From: Sycobia sp. Sy_11
Lineage: Eukaryota > Arthropoda > Insecta > Hymenoptera > Epichrysomallidae
DNA: 64,000 bases
Reading direction: 5' to 3'
NCBI GenBank assembly: GCA_018907035.1
Contig: JACCIC010000098.1
Span: forward strand, 165,001 to 229,000
Below the pieces are notes generated by a model. It searched no databases, was not told the origin of the DNA, and worked only from the letters and a program-made list of their open reading frames with translations. Below are positions 38,500 through 50,917 of this stretch, piece after piece (position 1 is the first letter of the stretch; each line of letters begins with the position of its first letter). Made by a program: the position numbers and the translations under genes.

Positions 38500-40840
38500 A
38501 CGTAACCGCATAGTCATAATTTTGATTAAAAAAAAAAACGTGTCTAAAATTAAACGAGTAAAAAGTAATTCCAAAATTCTTGATATCATTCTGCGATATT
38601 GTAATTGCATTAAATTTCTGATTACAGTTTAGCCACTAATACCGTTATTTATTTATTGAATTTCGCTTTAGTTCACGATGTCAATTATTATACAATCTTT
38701 AACCAGCAGCCTCTTTCAACTTTACACGTATTACTATTCGTAATTATTTAGAAATTAAAATACATGGAACAGTTCAGCAACTAAGCATCAAAAATTTGTC
38801 ATTTTATTATAATTTCTCTTTCTGCATCTGTAACAAACTATAAATTATTAATTTTACTTAAATAGTTTGTGTTATAATAAGAATATATTTCCTTATATTA
38901 TATTATATTATACGAACATATTTAATTTTTTTAATTCAGAAATTTGCACTGCAATTAATAGCTATGTAAAAATTAAATCTTATTTAGAAGAAAATATAGC
39001 TTTTATTTATATATAATCATAATAAACAGAATATTTTAAGCCATAAATTGTGTCACCTTTAATGCAGTAAAATGTTACTCGCAATTTTTGATTTGATAAA
39101 TAAAAGCTAAGACGATAGTGTTTTTTGAAATTTTCTTCAAATACTAATAAATTTTTATATTATTTTAATTACTTTTATTATTTTTATTATTTTTATTAAT
39201 TTTTTTATTACTTTCCAATACTAATAAATTTTTTTATCAATTTTATATTAAAAATATTTAAAATTATCGCTTCAGAATACTAAAACTTTTACTAATATAT
39301 TTTAATAATATAATTTAATATGTGATTTTCGGCCCTAACACGAGTGCAGCTCAAGATCAACAAATAAAAACAAATTAATTATTTAATTTATAAAAATTCA
39401 TTGAAAAATGCAACGACTTTATTTTATGTATAAGAAACAAGCAATTTAGAACACACTCTGCACTAAATCTCAACGAAATAAAGAATTATAAATTGTACTT
39501 ATAATATATATATACAAAATAAAGAACATCATCGATGGATCAAACATGGCCATTTCTACTTGGAGTAAATGATGATCAAAAAAAGCTAATTATTTAATGA
39601 GACGTTTGTTTATCAGGTAAAAGATAGTTCAAGATATTTGAATGATTTTTTTAATATTTGTGTTTTGATCGTAATGTGCGAAAATCAACGTGGGATCAAT
39701 TTTAATGTTTTAGAATGGCAAAACACTTCAATGTCGACCAAAAGTGTTTTGGTACAATTATTTTCGCCGTTTCCTGTCGTTCGATTCTAGTTCTTTCATT
39801 CTTAATACAAAACTCCATCTAATACTTAGATTTTAGAACATTACAGTTTTAATCTATAGCCATCGTCAGTTATAGTCAGTTTACGGATTCTTCATACTTA
39901 ATAGCGATCTAATTTTAAAAAAATGGTTATTGATTCATATAATAAAACATCGTTATAAAATGATTTCCATTCGATGTCTTTTCTAAATACTTTATATCCC
40001 GTAAGTTATCCCCTGAATATTAGAAACTTGACAAAAAGGGAAATTCACCGCTAAATTACAGAATTTTACGATGTGAATATCTCGGGAAGCAAATAGTCTA
40101 GTCAATGAATATCTTACATCGATTCTAAATACCCACTGAACCTTGGCAGTGTTAGTAAATTACCGCAATTCCGATGAAAAAAAGCAATAGTAAAATGAAG
40201 CGAATGCAATTTTAGGAGTGGCCTTTTTTATTTTCCAAGGCACTGTCGTTAATGAGACTCTGACGATTCTCAGCTTCCCGACAAGGGATCCGAGAATCCT
40301 GACATATAGTCGGGATATCCCCCCCCCCCAGAGGCGCGACATCTTGAAAATAGACGGTGCCTGATGTAAGGGACGAAAGTTTTAAAAAAAATTTGACAAA
40401 ATTCGCACAAACTTTGCCATTATTGAACGATTAAATTTTACTCTCTAAATCCGAATTAGCGGGAATCGAGATGCAGATAAATATTCGCTGATTCAATACA
40501 GTAGAAATTTGGATTATTTCTTCAGCGCCAATCTAATTCTGACTGACTCAAATTTATAACGAGGTTAAACTAAGGGATAAACACGAAAAATTTAGAATGA
40601 TTTTCTGCTGTAATTCCAAATTGTTCTATATTAAATCTGTATATTTCGATTATGACCTATCGTTGGCCGTACTGTAATAACGGCTTTTTTCCTGTATTAT
40701 ATCAAAATCGATATTACGCCTATAATTCTCAGTCTGAAATAACTCACATTGAAACGTGATAATACACTAACTATTTGACTTTATTGGACGGCAAATAACA
40801 CGTAACAATTGAATTTCGGCGTGACTTGCGTTCCATTCTA
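38500..40840. other. AT-rich non-coding DNA
   Basis: No gene, RNA or element recognised. Low-complexity TTTTATTATT sequence lies near 39165-39235. A C run near 40321-40329. Confidence 0.4.
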
Positions 40841-40850
40841 AATAAACGCA

Positions 40851-40859
40851 TAAAGATTA
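40851..40859 (+). promoter_or_regulatory. Shared upstream motif AAAGATTA, gene 1
   Basis: TAAAGATTA lies about 107 bases before the start codon at 40966. Near-identical words precede three other members of the cluster, at 44887-44901, 46874-46888 and 54309-54317. It may be a transcription-factor site or only conserved promoter sequence. Confidence 0.4.
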
Positions 40860-40965
40860 GAATTGATTGTCGATAATGTTGTCGGACATTTTTTGGATTT
40901 GTAGATAAAAATTTCGAAAGTTAATGATAAAAAGTTAGTTATTATTCAGTACTCTTTGCTCGAAA

Positions 40966-41877
40966 ATGTATCGATTCAATACTGAAATCGCTTTCTTTCT
41001 ACTAGTATGCTTATGCACCATATACTACGTGCAAAGCCAATGCTTGTGCGACAAAGAAGTAAGTTTATTTTATTTCATATTTATTTAAGAAACCTCGTTA
41101 ATTATTATTTTGATTCGAAATATTTAGTTAATGCGTGTTACTGAAAAGAAAAGAAAAGTTTGCGTTGGTAATCTGACAATTGAAACTGAAACGTATGATT
41201 TACGCGTTGCTTAACGAAATTTGTGTAGAAAACATAACGGGGTCGGTTTTTTACGATTTGCTTCTTTTTTTATGCATTCGTGAAACTAAAAGCTTGTTTT
41301 CAACGACACATATTTATTTAAAAGACTTATCAAGAGTATTATGGATCATTGCTCTTCTTATGATATAGAATCGACGGGAAAAGTTAATTTTATTTCATGA
41401 CGTAAAATTATATATTGTTACTATAATATCTAAATCGCTTTATGTATTAATATAATATTTTTTTCAGGTCCCAGATGCTGCTAAACTCGTAAATGACACC
41501 AAAAATCTTGCTCAGCAGGTTAGCTTACATCTTGTCGTTAATTTATTTTCAAAATTCTGACAAAATTATGAAATATTTTTGTAAAATTATTAAATATTAC
41601 TTCATGATAAAAAAATATATTTACATCGGTCTTACTTTCAGAATAATCTTAATTGTGGAACATACTACGCGTATTGCCAGTCAAAGAAAGATGCGGATTT
41701 TGTAAATTGCGTTGTAAGAAATTATCTGTAGCCAAAATTATTAGTTTGAAAAATGAAAGTGAAATAATTTATCTTTTAATTTTTATTGAATTTTAGACAA
41801 CGTTGTTCGCTCATCTGTGCCTCGGCGGAACCAAATTAAGAAGCAAGATACAAGTTATCAATTGTCTTAAGAGCTAA
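40966..41877 (+). CDS. Small secreted Cys-rich protein, cluster gene 1 (98 aa)
   Basis: Four exons: 40966-41058, 41468-41518, 41642-41713, 41797-41877. All three introns are phase 0 with GT/AG borders (409, 123 and 83 bases). Residues 1-24 form a signal peptide (hydrophobic IAFFLLVCLCTIYYV, then QSQ). The mature part has seven Cys: 26 and 28 (C-L-C), 53 and 60 (C-x6-C), 71, 80 and 95. Exon 2 encodes a 17-residue polar, probably helical segment with one N-D-T glycosylation sequon (Asn40). An initiator-like TTCAGT lies at 40945. AATAAA occurs at 41935, and a motif shared with paralogues lies at 42138-42158. Secretion and disulfide bonds are inferred; the biological role is unknown. It is equal in length to gene 6 with identical Cys positions. 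Confidence 0.85.
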
Positions 41878-42137
41878 TAGGATTAAAGATTGCTAGAAGT
41901 TTCAATGGGTATAATTTAAGAAATAATTTAAAAAAATAAAAATTTATATTATGTTTTATAATGATTTATAGTATCAGTCGACGTTACGGTTGTATTTTGA
42001 CTTTAAAACTCTTTTCAAAACTAAAAATTTGAAAAAAATATACAAAATATTACCAAAAATTGTTAGGAAAACAATTTAAATAAAATTATAATGTACTTAA
42101 AACTTAGAGAAATAAAAATTTGTTTTAAATATTTATA

Positions 42138-42158
42138 ATTGTAATAAAGAGTATTGTA
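42138..42158 (+). terminator. Shared 3' poly(A)-region motif, gene 1
   Basis: ATTGTAATAAAGAGTATTGTA, about 260 bases after the stop codon. The same word recurs after gene 2 (46341-46357) and gene 6 (56381-56400). The AATAAA inside it would serve as the polyadenylation signal. Confidence 0.5.
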
Positions 42159-42169
42159 GAAAAATTTGT

Positions 42170-44880
42170 TATTTTTATTTAGAGTAAATGTTTATTTAGA
42201 AAACTTTATGAACCTTCGTGAATTTTATTTGTAATATTATTTTTTTAATTCTAATCATTTAGTCGGACGTTGATTATAAAACTTTATTGTACAAGATTAA
42301 ATAAGTTTTAATTGCAACAGAGAATAAAATGATCAGCTGATATTCTTCCATAATTATACGTTTATTTCATAATTATATGAAAAATATTTATTCAATCTCA
42401 TCATCTGCCACTGATTTTTCGCAATACGCTCTTACCAAAGCGATGTTATTTGATATTTTATAGAAAATTGTTTCTCCAGCGAGGGCATCGAATACTCCCC
42501 GAATATACGGCACTGGATATCTCGCGAGAATGATCGGATCGTTTAATCATTGTGTCGTAATCACCTCGTAGACTTAGAATCCTAGTTTTTTTTTTCAACG
42601 CTATATACATCGGCGTTGCGCACGGTGTTGCCTCTGTTAAACGGTCTCGGCATGACGCGTCGCCAGCGTCACACATTGATTCATTTTGCATATTGTATTG
42701 CCCATTGTTCAATCGCCGTGACAATGAAAAAAAAGTCGAAAATCCGTGCCACTTTTGCTAGCGAGGTTGAGCAGGATGGTTAATCCGGACAGTATGTTGT
42801 AAATCTCTGACGTTTTGAGCTAAACTGTGGAGTTTATCCAGGAATTACGGGCGCCTCCGATATTCTATTTTATCCGTATTAACTTTCCCCTCACAGTGTC
42901 TACTTTAAGTCATTAAATCCTCCGATGCCCTGGACTGGCCGATCATATCCGCTTCTAGCCTGGTCGATTTGACTTGACACACGACTATTCTCCGCAATTA
43001 TTGTCGTGTTCTCGCCTTTACTGTCTTAAGTCAGTAGTCAATAATACAGCGAGCTACGTGATACTGGCTAATCAGTCTATGAGTACGATAGGAATTATGT
43101 GCATTTTGTTCCAGAATTACCTGCGAACCGGACAGTAAGAACATACAGGTAACTTCTACCTAAATGTCTATATATAGTAAGTTCATATTTGTTTGGTCAG
43201 CGTATTACGATTTTTTATTATAGCCACCTAGCGGCTAGTCCCCATTACCTATTATCATTTTTAGAATATACGTCAAAAGCAGTGAAATAAAATGGAATAG
43301 AAGATACTTAAACTACTTTTTCGGGATAAAAATGCATGTACAGGACAATACAAGCTCTTAAAGACTAAAAATTGTTATAAATATGAATTTCAAAATCTCT
43401 TGTATTAAATACACATATTATTATGGAAAACTCTAGTTATCCTCGACATCACTAAAGATTTACGACGTAGGCCACTCAGAAATTTGTAAAGTCACAGTAT
43501 ACCCTAGAAAAGTTACAATTTAATTTACAATGTAAAAGAATTTCAGTCTTTTTCGAGATTATTCATTGAATGTGGGAACATTGTAAATTTTAGGCTATAC
43601 AAGTGGTTTGCTAGTTATTTTTCATAAACCAATCGATTAGGGGCGTGACACTTCATACGCACTGATAAGCTTTAAATTAAGAAACATTGGTGGGATACAA
43701 AAAAACTTAACAATTAAAGTTAGCATTCACGTATAACCTTCAATATATTGTTTCTCAGTGATTCTCCATATTTAGCGGACAGTATATATTGCGTACACAG
43801 ATTCCTTTGAAAACATTCATTTGAAATGTTCTTCTCTTATTGAAATCAGCACTAAAATTAGAAATCATCGTTGAAAAAAAAAATTCTAAATTCATTACAT
43901 ATCAAATTTAAATAAAGTAAAGTCTAGCCTCATAGGTAAGAAAAGATTATATGTTGATAATAAGAGAGAGCTCGATCTTAAAACTTTACTGGACTCATTT
44001 TGGATCTCATCTGAGTGGATTTTTTTGAATCTGTCTTGTAGTATGTGCATCATTACTCCGCTCATATTATATATTATTTGTATATTTGGGCACAATAAGA
44101 CTGGAGGATGATAAATGATTCGTTTGGATGAAGGCTAGGTTTCACGACGATACGGAGAAGCTAAAGTGTATAAGATACTATACTAAAATGTGTTTTAATG
44201 TGGATGAACGCACACCAACATGACTCTAAGATACTATTTATATATGGGACGATGCATCGAACGCATTATCGTAGCAACCATTCATTGTATTTTAAATTCT
44301 GTCGTTAAAAAAGTTTAACATCAAAACTCTATCGCTGGAGTCGGATTGATAGACTTTTTTCCAACCGAGCAAATTAATGTTGAACTAACAGCGACGAGGT
44401 GTGACGTCATTTAAGTAACGCTTGCCCAAAGTACTTCTTTAGTGCGTACAAGACGATGGAAGTTTCTACTCGGAGGAAATTCAGCAACAGGAGCATGCGA
44501 AGACTCCAGAATCTGTAACACACCCAATGCGTCGTCTTATCACATCAGTAGTGTACGTTTGTTTCATAATACCATGCATGTTTGGCATACTATCTAATAC
44601 AATCCCATTTTCCATGTCGCCACGAAACTTATGTTTTCATGTGACGAGCGACACTGATAACAATAGGCGGGATATAAACGCCAGAAAGAAGATGTGGGGT
44701 ACAATAAATTAAATTTTTTTTTTATTGACGTTTTAATAAGGGAAATTTCTTCAAAATTAGTATTTTTAAATGTTGAATTAGAAAAAAAATGATTTTTCAA
44801 TTGATTTACTTTCCCAAAAAAATGTATATTAAGTAAAAATTTTATTTTTAAACCGAATTTCAAAAAGTAGTATATTTTTA
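42170..44880. other. Intergenic DNA between cluster genes 1 and 2
   Basis: AT-rich except for a GC-richer stretch at about 42450-43100 that resembles no element I know. A 61-codon frame at 44527-44712 begins with a hydrophobic signal-like stretch (VVYVCFIIPCMFGIL) and has three Cys, but shares no spacing with the cluster proteins and shows no splice structure, so it is not called a gene. Confidence 0.4.
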
Positions 44881-44886
44881 CGAAAG

Positions 44887-44901
44887 CTAATAAAGATTAA
44901 T
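44887..44901 (+). promoter_or_regulatory. Shared upstream motif, gene 2
   Basis: CTAATAAAGATTAAT, identical over 15 bases to 46874-46888 before gene 3. It lies about 125 bases before the start codon at 45026. Confidence 0.45.
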
Positions 44902-45025
44902 GTTTGCAGATGATAAAAAATATATATATATATATATTTTTTTTTCATATATATATTTTTTCATTTGTGAAAAACAAAAGTTTCAAAAGCTAGTAGTAAA
45001 TATTGTTTCGTCGTCTTATTTGAAA

Positions 45026-45788
45026 ATGTTTAGTTCTTATACTAAAAATGCCTTACTTGCTTTAATATTTTCATGCATTATGTGTAATGAGCTAGTGCGA
45101 GGTCAATGCTATTGCGATCTTGAAGTAAGTTTACTTTTCTTAATATTCCTTTTTTCTATGCTTTATTTTATTAGCAATATGATTTAGAAATGCCTAATTT
45201 TAATTATCAAATATTGTCCCACCTTAGATTATTTATTCTATATAATATTATATCAATGTCTTAAATAATAATATCATATGTATACAACTAAGAAACCTGT
45301 CTGTAACGCAAATATTCGATTAATAATTGTAAAAAATATTGTCTCTAATTAATTTTCATATTAAGAAAAACTTGCAACAAATGTGGAATAATAAAAAAAA
45401 AACTTTTTATAATTTTATTAAAAACAAGCTTTTTTGTTGGTAAATTAATTTGTTTCATGTAAAACTATCCATGTCAAATATATTTTCCTCACGAAGAAAT
45501 AATTACAATTTCTTTAAATAACTTGAGATTACTCGACCATTCTTATAATATTTGATAGATAAAACTGCTAATTATCTATTTAAATACATTAATTGAATGG
45601 CTCGATATTTTTGTAATCACTAAATAAGAATACCTTATAAGTACTTTACTACCTTAAAATATTCAAAATATCAAAAGACTGCTGAAAATTCGTAACCAAA
45701 TGGATGTAAGTAAAAAAGTTTATTTTAAAATGTGTGATAGTAGGTATAAACGTTCTCTTTGCCTGTCTGTCTGTCTTCTCTCTCTCTA

Positions 45789-45821
<33 letters not shown>

Positions 45822-46282
45822 TTCTGAGATCTAATCTTCCCAACAGATTTTTACTGATTCAATTTATGTTACTAATATATTTTTCAGCCTGCCGATGCCG
45901 AGAAAAAGGTGACGGACACCGTAAACGAAGCTCAGCAAGTTAGTTTACGTCCAATCGATGATTCATTTTGAATATATCTTATCATCTTATTTTATGAGAC
46001 GGCCTTTATTAACCTGTATATTTGTGTTTTGTTTTTAGAACGGTCTTCATTGCGATACTTATTTCGCGTACTGCCAGACCCATAGACCTGGCGATTTAAT
46101 GTTTTGTGCCGTAAGAAATTATCTCTAACTTATAAAACTACCAATTTTCACAATTCGAATCAGAATGAGTGATTTTATCTTTTATTGAATTTTAGATGAG
46201 TATGTTTAATTATCTATGCTTTAATAATAACGTCGGAAGATTGAGGGATAAAATGTCTGTTATTTATTGTATCAACAGTTAA
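45026..46282 (+). CDS. Small secreted Cys-rich protein, cluster gene 2 (102 aa)
   Basis: Four exons: 45026-45124, 45888-45938, 46039-46110, 46196-46282, joined by phase-0 GT/AG introns of 763, 100 and 85 bases. Residues 1-26 form a signal peptide (ALLALIFSCIM core, cleavage likely before QCYC). Mature Cys are 28, 30, 55, 62, 73, 82 and 99: C-x-C, C-x6-C, x10, x8 and a 16-residue last gap, two longer than in genes 1, 3 and 6. Exon 2 is the constant 17-residue segment (starts PADAEKKV). A long (CT)n tract (about 45777-45822) sits in intron 1 and makes spurious Ser-Leu frames. AATAAA lies at 46346-46351. The function is unknown. Confidence 0.87.
45777..45822 (+). repeat. (CT)n microsatellite in intron 1 of gene 2
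   Basis: Interrupted (CT)n tract about 65 bases upstream of exon 2. The acceptor (TTTTCAG, ending at 45887) is separate from it. Confidence 0.9.
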
Positions 46283-46340
46283 AATTTAGCCTGACTGAAG
46301 ATTTCGAAGAAACAATATAAAATTATTGTAAAAATTTGTA

Positions 46341-46357
46341 ATTTTAATAAAGAATAT
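46341..46357 (+). terminator. Shared 3' poly(A)-region motif, gene 2
   Basis: ATTTTAATAAAGAATATTTG, about 60 bases after the stop codon, matches the words after gene 1 and gene 6 and contains AATAAA. Confidence 0.5.
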
Positions 46358-46873
46358 TTGAAATAAACTTATGGCTCGCTTAATTAAAGTATTCTTTTTA
46401 TTTAACCTCTGCGAACCTGGTTTGTAATTGTTTTGAATTTAAGTCTTATATATGGTTTTTGTCAGATCGAAACCCGACAGTACATTATAATTTTCGATTA
46501 TCTCGATGCATAATTCTTCTGTAATCAGAAAAAGAATCGAAATAAATGCTACAGATAGGATTAAAAACAAAATTTTCTTTTTTTTTTAAGGAACCGTACT
46601 GTATGATAATGTAAAAATTTTTTATTTCGTTCAGCGTTATTTGGAAAATTGAAAATGAAACAATTTTAAAAAATACTTGCACAGCAGTAAGAATAATATT
46701 ATTGCCATATAAAAATTACTACGAGAGTATGAAAATATTCATAACGAAATCGTTTTAAAAAATCAAATCAATTCGATATTATTTATACAGTAAAAAACGA
46801 TTTTCGATTCGCTCACTTCTATTAAAAAATATACTTTTACCTGACATGCAAAAAATTCGTGTTTTTCGGTAAA

Positions 46874-46888
46874 CTAATAAAGATTAAT
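46874..46888 (+). promoter_or_regulatory. Shared upstream motif, gene 3
   Basis: CTAATAAAGATTAAT, identical to the copy before gene 2. It lies about 140 bases before the start codon at 47028. A TATA-like TATATAATA lies at about 46963-46971. Confidence 0.45.
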
Positions 46889-47027
46889 AGTGATAGCACA
46901 GTTTTATATAGCGGAAAATCTTTTTTCAGTTTTCGTAGAAAACAAATTTCAATAGTTGAGAGTATATAATACATAAGAATCTTATTTATTATTTAACTTT
47001 TCATTCTATACAGCAAAAAAAAAAACA

Positions 47028-48151
47028 ATGTTTCGATTTAATATAAGAATTGCATCTCTTATTGCATTAATATTTTCGTGCATTGCACACGTGGTAATTG
47101 GCCAGCCAGGGCCAGCTACACCCAATCAATGCTACTGCAATAAGCCCGTAAGCACAATTTATCAATATCATACCATATATTCCATTCTGATTTTTACGGA
47201 AATTTATTCTTACAGAAATCTAGTTCTTTAATATCTATTTTCTAGCAATAACGTCGAATTCCGATCTGTAATATATAAATTGATGTATTTTAAATGAGTC
47301 ATATTAACTTTTATTGAACAATAATTAACTATTATTTGATCATTTTTAGTAAAAAAAAAAAGAAAAAAACAAGCTAAAAAAATTCGATCTTTTTGTTTCT
47401 TATGTTAAGAATGTATTGTAAATATAAAACGAAAACAAAAATTCGAAACGATTACTTGTATCCGAATATGTAAATCTAAGAAGCTACGTCAGCTTTGTTC
47501 AAATGAAAATATTTGCCAAAACACGTCGGGAATACTAAACTCGACGATTCATGCTATTTCTTAATAGTAATTTCCACTTATATCATTTGTTATTTTGTTT
47601 TTTTTTTCTATTTTTTTTTTCTATTTCTCCGTAAAAATTCAGTTGCTAGCGCGAAATCATGGAAAATCGTACAATCTCCTTTAGAATTTCCATTATATTC
47701 ACGTGGGTATAATATTGATAATGTCAATGCTTTTCAGGCCGCCGATGCCGACGCAGTGATAAACAGGACCATAAGCATGGCTAAAACGGTCAGATTTCCA
47801 TTGATAATTATTTTATTTTCAACATTACGCCAGAATTAAGATGTCATCTTGCGACCAATGACTAATTTTCATTAATTTTTCCTGTATTTTTGTTTTTGTT
47901 TTTTTTTCCAGAACAATCTCAAATGCGACACCTATTTCGCCTTCTGCAAGACAAATAGAGCGTTCGAGTTGACATTTTGCGCTGTAAGAAATTACAAGAA
48001 ACCAATATGACGAAAGAAATTTTTGTTTCGAAAGCGCATTAAAATAATTCGTACTTACGACGACTTTCAGATGACCATGTTCAAATTGCTGTGCGAAAGC
48101 GAGACGAGCTTGAGAGATACCCTGCCAATTCTCGAGTGTTATCGCGGCTAA
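47028..48151 (+). CDS. Small secreted Cys-rich protein, cluster gene 3 (107 aa)
   Basis: Four exons: 47028-47147, 47738-47788, 47912-47983, 48071-48151, with phase-0 introns of 590, 123 and 87 bases. The second donor (ACG then GTCAGA) is weaker than the others. The signal peptide is residues 1-25 (IASLIALIFSCIAHVVIG). A short Pro-rich insert (residues 26-33, QPGPATPN) precedes the C-Y-C pair and is absent from the other members. Mature Cys are 35, 37, 62, 69, 80, 89 and 104, spaced as in gene 1. Exon 2 carries an N-R-T sequon (Asn49). AATAAA lies at 48298-48303. The N-terminus (MFRFNIRIAS) resembles gene 1 (MYRFNTEIAF). The function is unknown. Confidence 0.86.
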
Positions 48152-48309
48152 TGGGATCGGGGATGCGGCATATGATTCTTTTATCGATAGCCAAGCGTCG
48201 TAATAATAGGAACGTATTGCATGCGTTCAAGAAATACGCCTCAATCATAAATTTGTGTGTTTGTGTAATTTAATACGTTGCTGTAAAGTAGCACTTTAAT
48301 AAAAATTAT

Positions 48310-48885
48310 TGATTAAGATATGTAAATACATGTATTTTGGCAGTTTCTATTGTTTCTTTGAGACATTGATACCGAATTAAATGAAAATTAGCCTGGATCC
48401 AATTAATTTTGTAATAATCTTATCACGATAAAATCATTTCATATAAAATATATTTTCATACAAAAATTACAAAAAAAAAAAATAAATTCCAAAGTAGTAA
48501 ATGATGCATATGAAGTTATCCTTCTGTGAAAGGAGGGGGGGAAGGCAGCTGCGTATTTAAAAGTGGCGAGAACCACGTCCCGATAATATCAGATTACTTT
48601 TAGATTTGAAGCCCTTTGACAGCGAAATCGTAGTACCGAAATTCTATTTGTATTAGTATTTTTATCCAGCATCTTTCGCGCTTCGATACGTTAAATGAAC
48701 AAAATCATTCTCATGCAGAGTACAATTGATTGCTTACTTTTTCTAAAAATTATATTGAATAAAGATGTGTCGTGATTTTACTCAAGCGATAAAAGAAGTT
48801 TATACATAGTATGAACTTATACATTCGTAAAATTTTCAATTCAATTTAAATCAACAACTAAAAAATACACAATACTTGTTCTATA

Positions 48886-48930
<45 letters not shown>

Positions 48931-49180
48931 ATGAGTGTATGTATATAAACATATATATAAACATTAACTAATAATATTATGTTTATTGACTAATAATAAT
49001 AAGTTCCTTTCATCTATTTATCAAATGAATGAACTCTGTACGTTCTAATAGAACCTTAAAGTAAACAGTGAGCTATCATTCAAGACAACTATCCCGATAC
49101 CACCGCCGTTAAGCGCGTGGTATCAAAATTACTACCATGTATACGAATGTAGAGAGAAATCATACCCAAAAAGAAGTACC
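48310..49180. other. Intergenic DNA with a (GT)n tract
   Basis: (GT)n at about 48889-48926. No exon of the cluster type was found here, so exons 1 and 2 of the broken copy at 49745 appear to be missing. Confidence 0.5.
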
Positions 49181-49189
49181 TATCTTTTT

Positions 49190-49680
49190 CGCTCAAAACT
49201 CAAGATATGATACAGTTGGCTCACAAGGATTCATTTCCAAAGCGTAATCAAGCCTTAATTTTAGATTGCATTGATCGATTAAATCTTACGAATCATACGT
49301 GCGCCATAGGGGACACAGTGCAACCTAAAAATGTAATTTTCGCCTCTCGTATTTCCAACGATCGTACATACATCTACTTAACAAGCAAGGAATTAGTAGC
49401 CAGTGTTGCAGATAAGTACAAGTCGATATTTATTAACGTGAATGAAGTAACAGTTCGACCCCTGATTTAAAAAACAAAAAAAAAGTAATACTTTCAAACG
49501 TTTCACCGAATATACCAAATTGTGAAATTGAAAACTTTCTAGAGGCATTAAAAGTTGAAAGAATATCTCCAGTAACTGTAATAAAAGCCACAATTACAAA
49601 AGCGGAATATAATCATGTATACAGTTTCAGAAGAGCAGTAAATATTAAATCCGAAGATTTTGCTAAAATTCCATAAAATT
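49190..49680 (+). mobile_element. LINE ORF1-like fragment inserted in the cluster
   Basis: On + the frame 49207-49470 reads FPKRNQALILDCID, then VQPKNVIFASRISNDRTYIYL, and after a frameshift near 49475 continues as SNVSPNIPNCEIE, then FRRAVNIKSEDFAK. This is the pattern of the nucleic-acid-binding ORF1 (gag-like) protein of insect non-LTR elements: an IRFVSRISN-type block, a LISNV-P-IP block and a FRR-VY block. The protein is incomplete and frameshifted. The fragment ends about 65 bases before the pseudo-exon at 49745, so the insertion probably displaced or replaced the 5' half of that gene. Confidence 0.6.
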
Positions 49681-49744
49681 TTTTTTTTATATCCGCTGTT
49701 TTGTTAGCATAGCTTTCATCGACTTGGGTCATTCTTTTCTTCAG

Positions 49745-49986
49745 AATAATTTTCAATGTGACAATTATTTGAAACGTTGCAAGAGTCCTCAGAGTCTCGA
49801 TGGCTTAAACTGCGTAGGAATTGTCAATAATAAAAAATATCAGTTAAAAAAAAAATTGCATTGAAATAATTTATCTATTGCCCGTTTGATGTCTCGTATC
49901 TGTTGATGTACAATTATCTACGTTCGACGGATAAGGTGAAAAAGTTGAGAGGTAAGCTGGGACTTATTTACTGCTTTGAAGAATAG
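49745..49986 (+). pseudogene. Broken cluster member, exons 3 and 4 only (gene 4)
   Basis: Exon 3 (49745-49816) keeps its acceptor (TTCTTCAG) and 24 codons with C-x6-C-x10-C (QCDNYLKRCK ... LNCV). Its normal donor is lost: GGAATT stands where the paralogues have GTAAGAAATT; a GTAGGA three bases earlier is the only nearby alternative. Exon 4 (about 49903-49986) has no AG acceptor at the expected place, and the first of its two conserved Cys is Arg (YLRST), while the last (IYCFEE, then TAG) remains. No exon 1 or 2 was found upstream, where a LINE fragment lies. This is a pseudogene by four independent signs. Confidence 0.8.
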
Positions 49987-50204
49987 AGTTAATTAAACGA
50001 TAAGATATTGAAAAATTTTTACGATAACACGAGTTGTGAATACATGAAGTCATTATTTTTATTTGTAGAATTTTTATTTTTAAGCAATGGCAAATACATA
50101 CGCTTTAGTAGATGTTTATTTCTTTAATTAAATTGCCACTTAGAAATTAGTAGCACTAATGTAGTGGACAGAAAGTTTTATGGAATTGAAAATTAATTCA
50201 TCTA

Positions 50205-50508
50205 TATATATATATATATATTAAAATTAAAAACTGTACTTATGCCGACTGTTCTCAATTAAATTAATAAATATTTTTATGGGTCTTACAGTTTTATAAT
50301 AAGTAGAATAGAATAAGTACTTTTATTATTTTTTTTTTTATTTTTATTTGACTTATTATTGCATTTTTATTTTTATTTTTATTTTATTATTAATTTTATT
50401 TTATTTCTGTTTTTAATTTTCTGATATAATTTATTTTAGTAATGAGGTTTATTTCAGATTGTACGGGGGTGATCATAAACAAGGACAGCCTGACTGTCAT
50501 TATTTTAA

Positions 50509-50552
<44 letters not shown>
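50205..50552. repeat. (TA)n tracts and T-rich minisatellite
   Basis: Short (TA)n at about 50203-50221, T-rich TTTTATTTTTATT repeats at about 50325-50410, and (TA)n at about 50510-50552 directly after the dispersed repeat copy. Confidence 0.75.
50432..50502 (+). repeat. Dispersed repeat, copy 2
   Basis: Matches 35670-35742: TTTATTTCAGATT, CGGGGG, TGATCATAAACAAGG, then a CAG-C-GAC-GTCA block. Two copies 15 kb apart suggest the end of an unnamed transposable element. Confidence 0.6.
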
Positions 50553-50563
<11 letters not shown>

Positions 50564-50917
50564 TAAAGTATAGTAATAAAGTATGTTAAAAAAATATACT
50601 AAACTCATTGTTTTTCTCTATCGATGGCAAAAATAATTTTCAACATTGTCCAAAATGAACCTTTGTTTAGGACAGTTTTCAGAATGAAGTTAAACATTTG
50701 AATGGAAAAAGTCATTTTATTTGAAGAGAACGTCACCAATTACAACAGAAATAATAATCTCGAAAGTATGGAAATTATTATATGTATTCGCATGAAATTT
50801 TGTATATATTAAATCCTTTGCGAACAAATTGTTTAAATTTATTTATAATTTTAAATTTACATTTTATAAATATAGTTAAATTATAATTTTAATTGAATTA
50901 TAGTTAAATTTATAATT

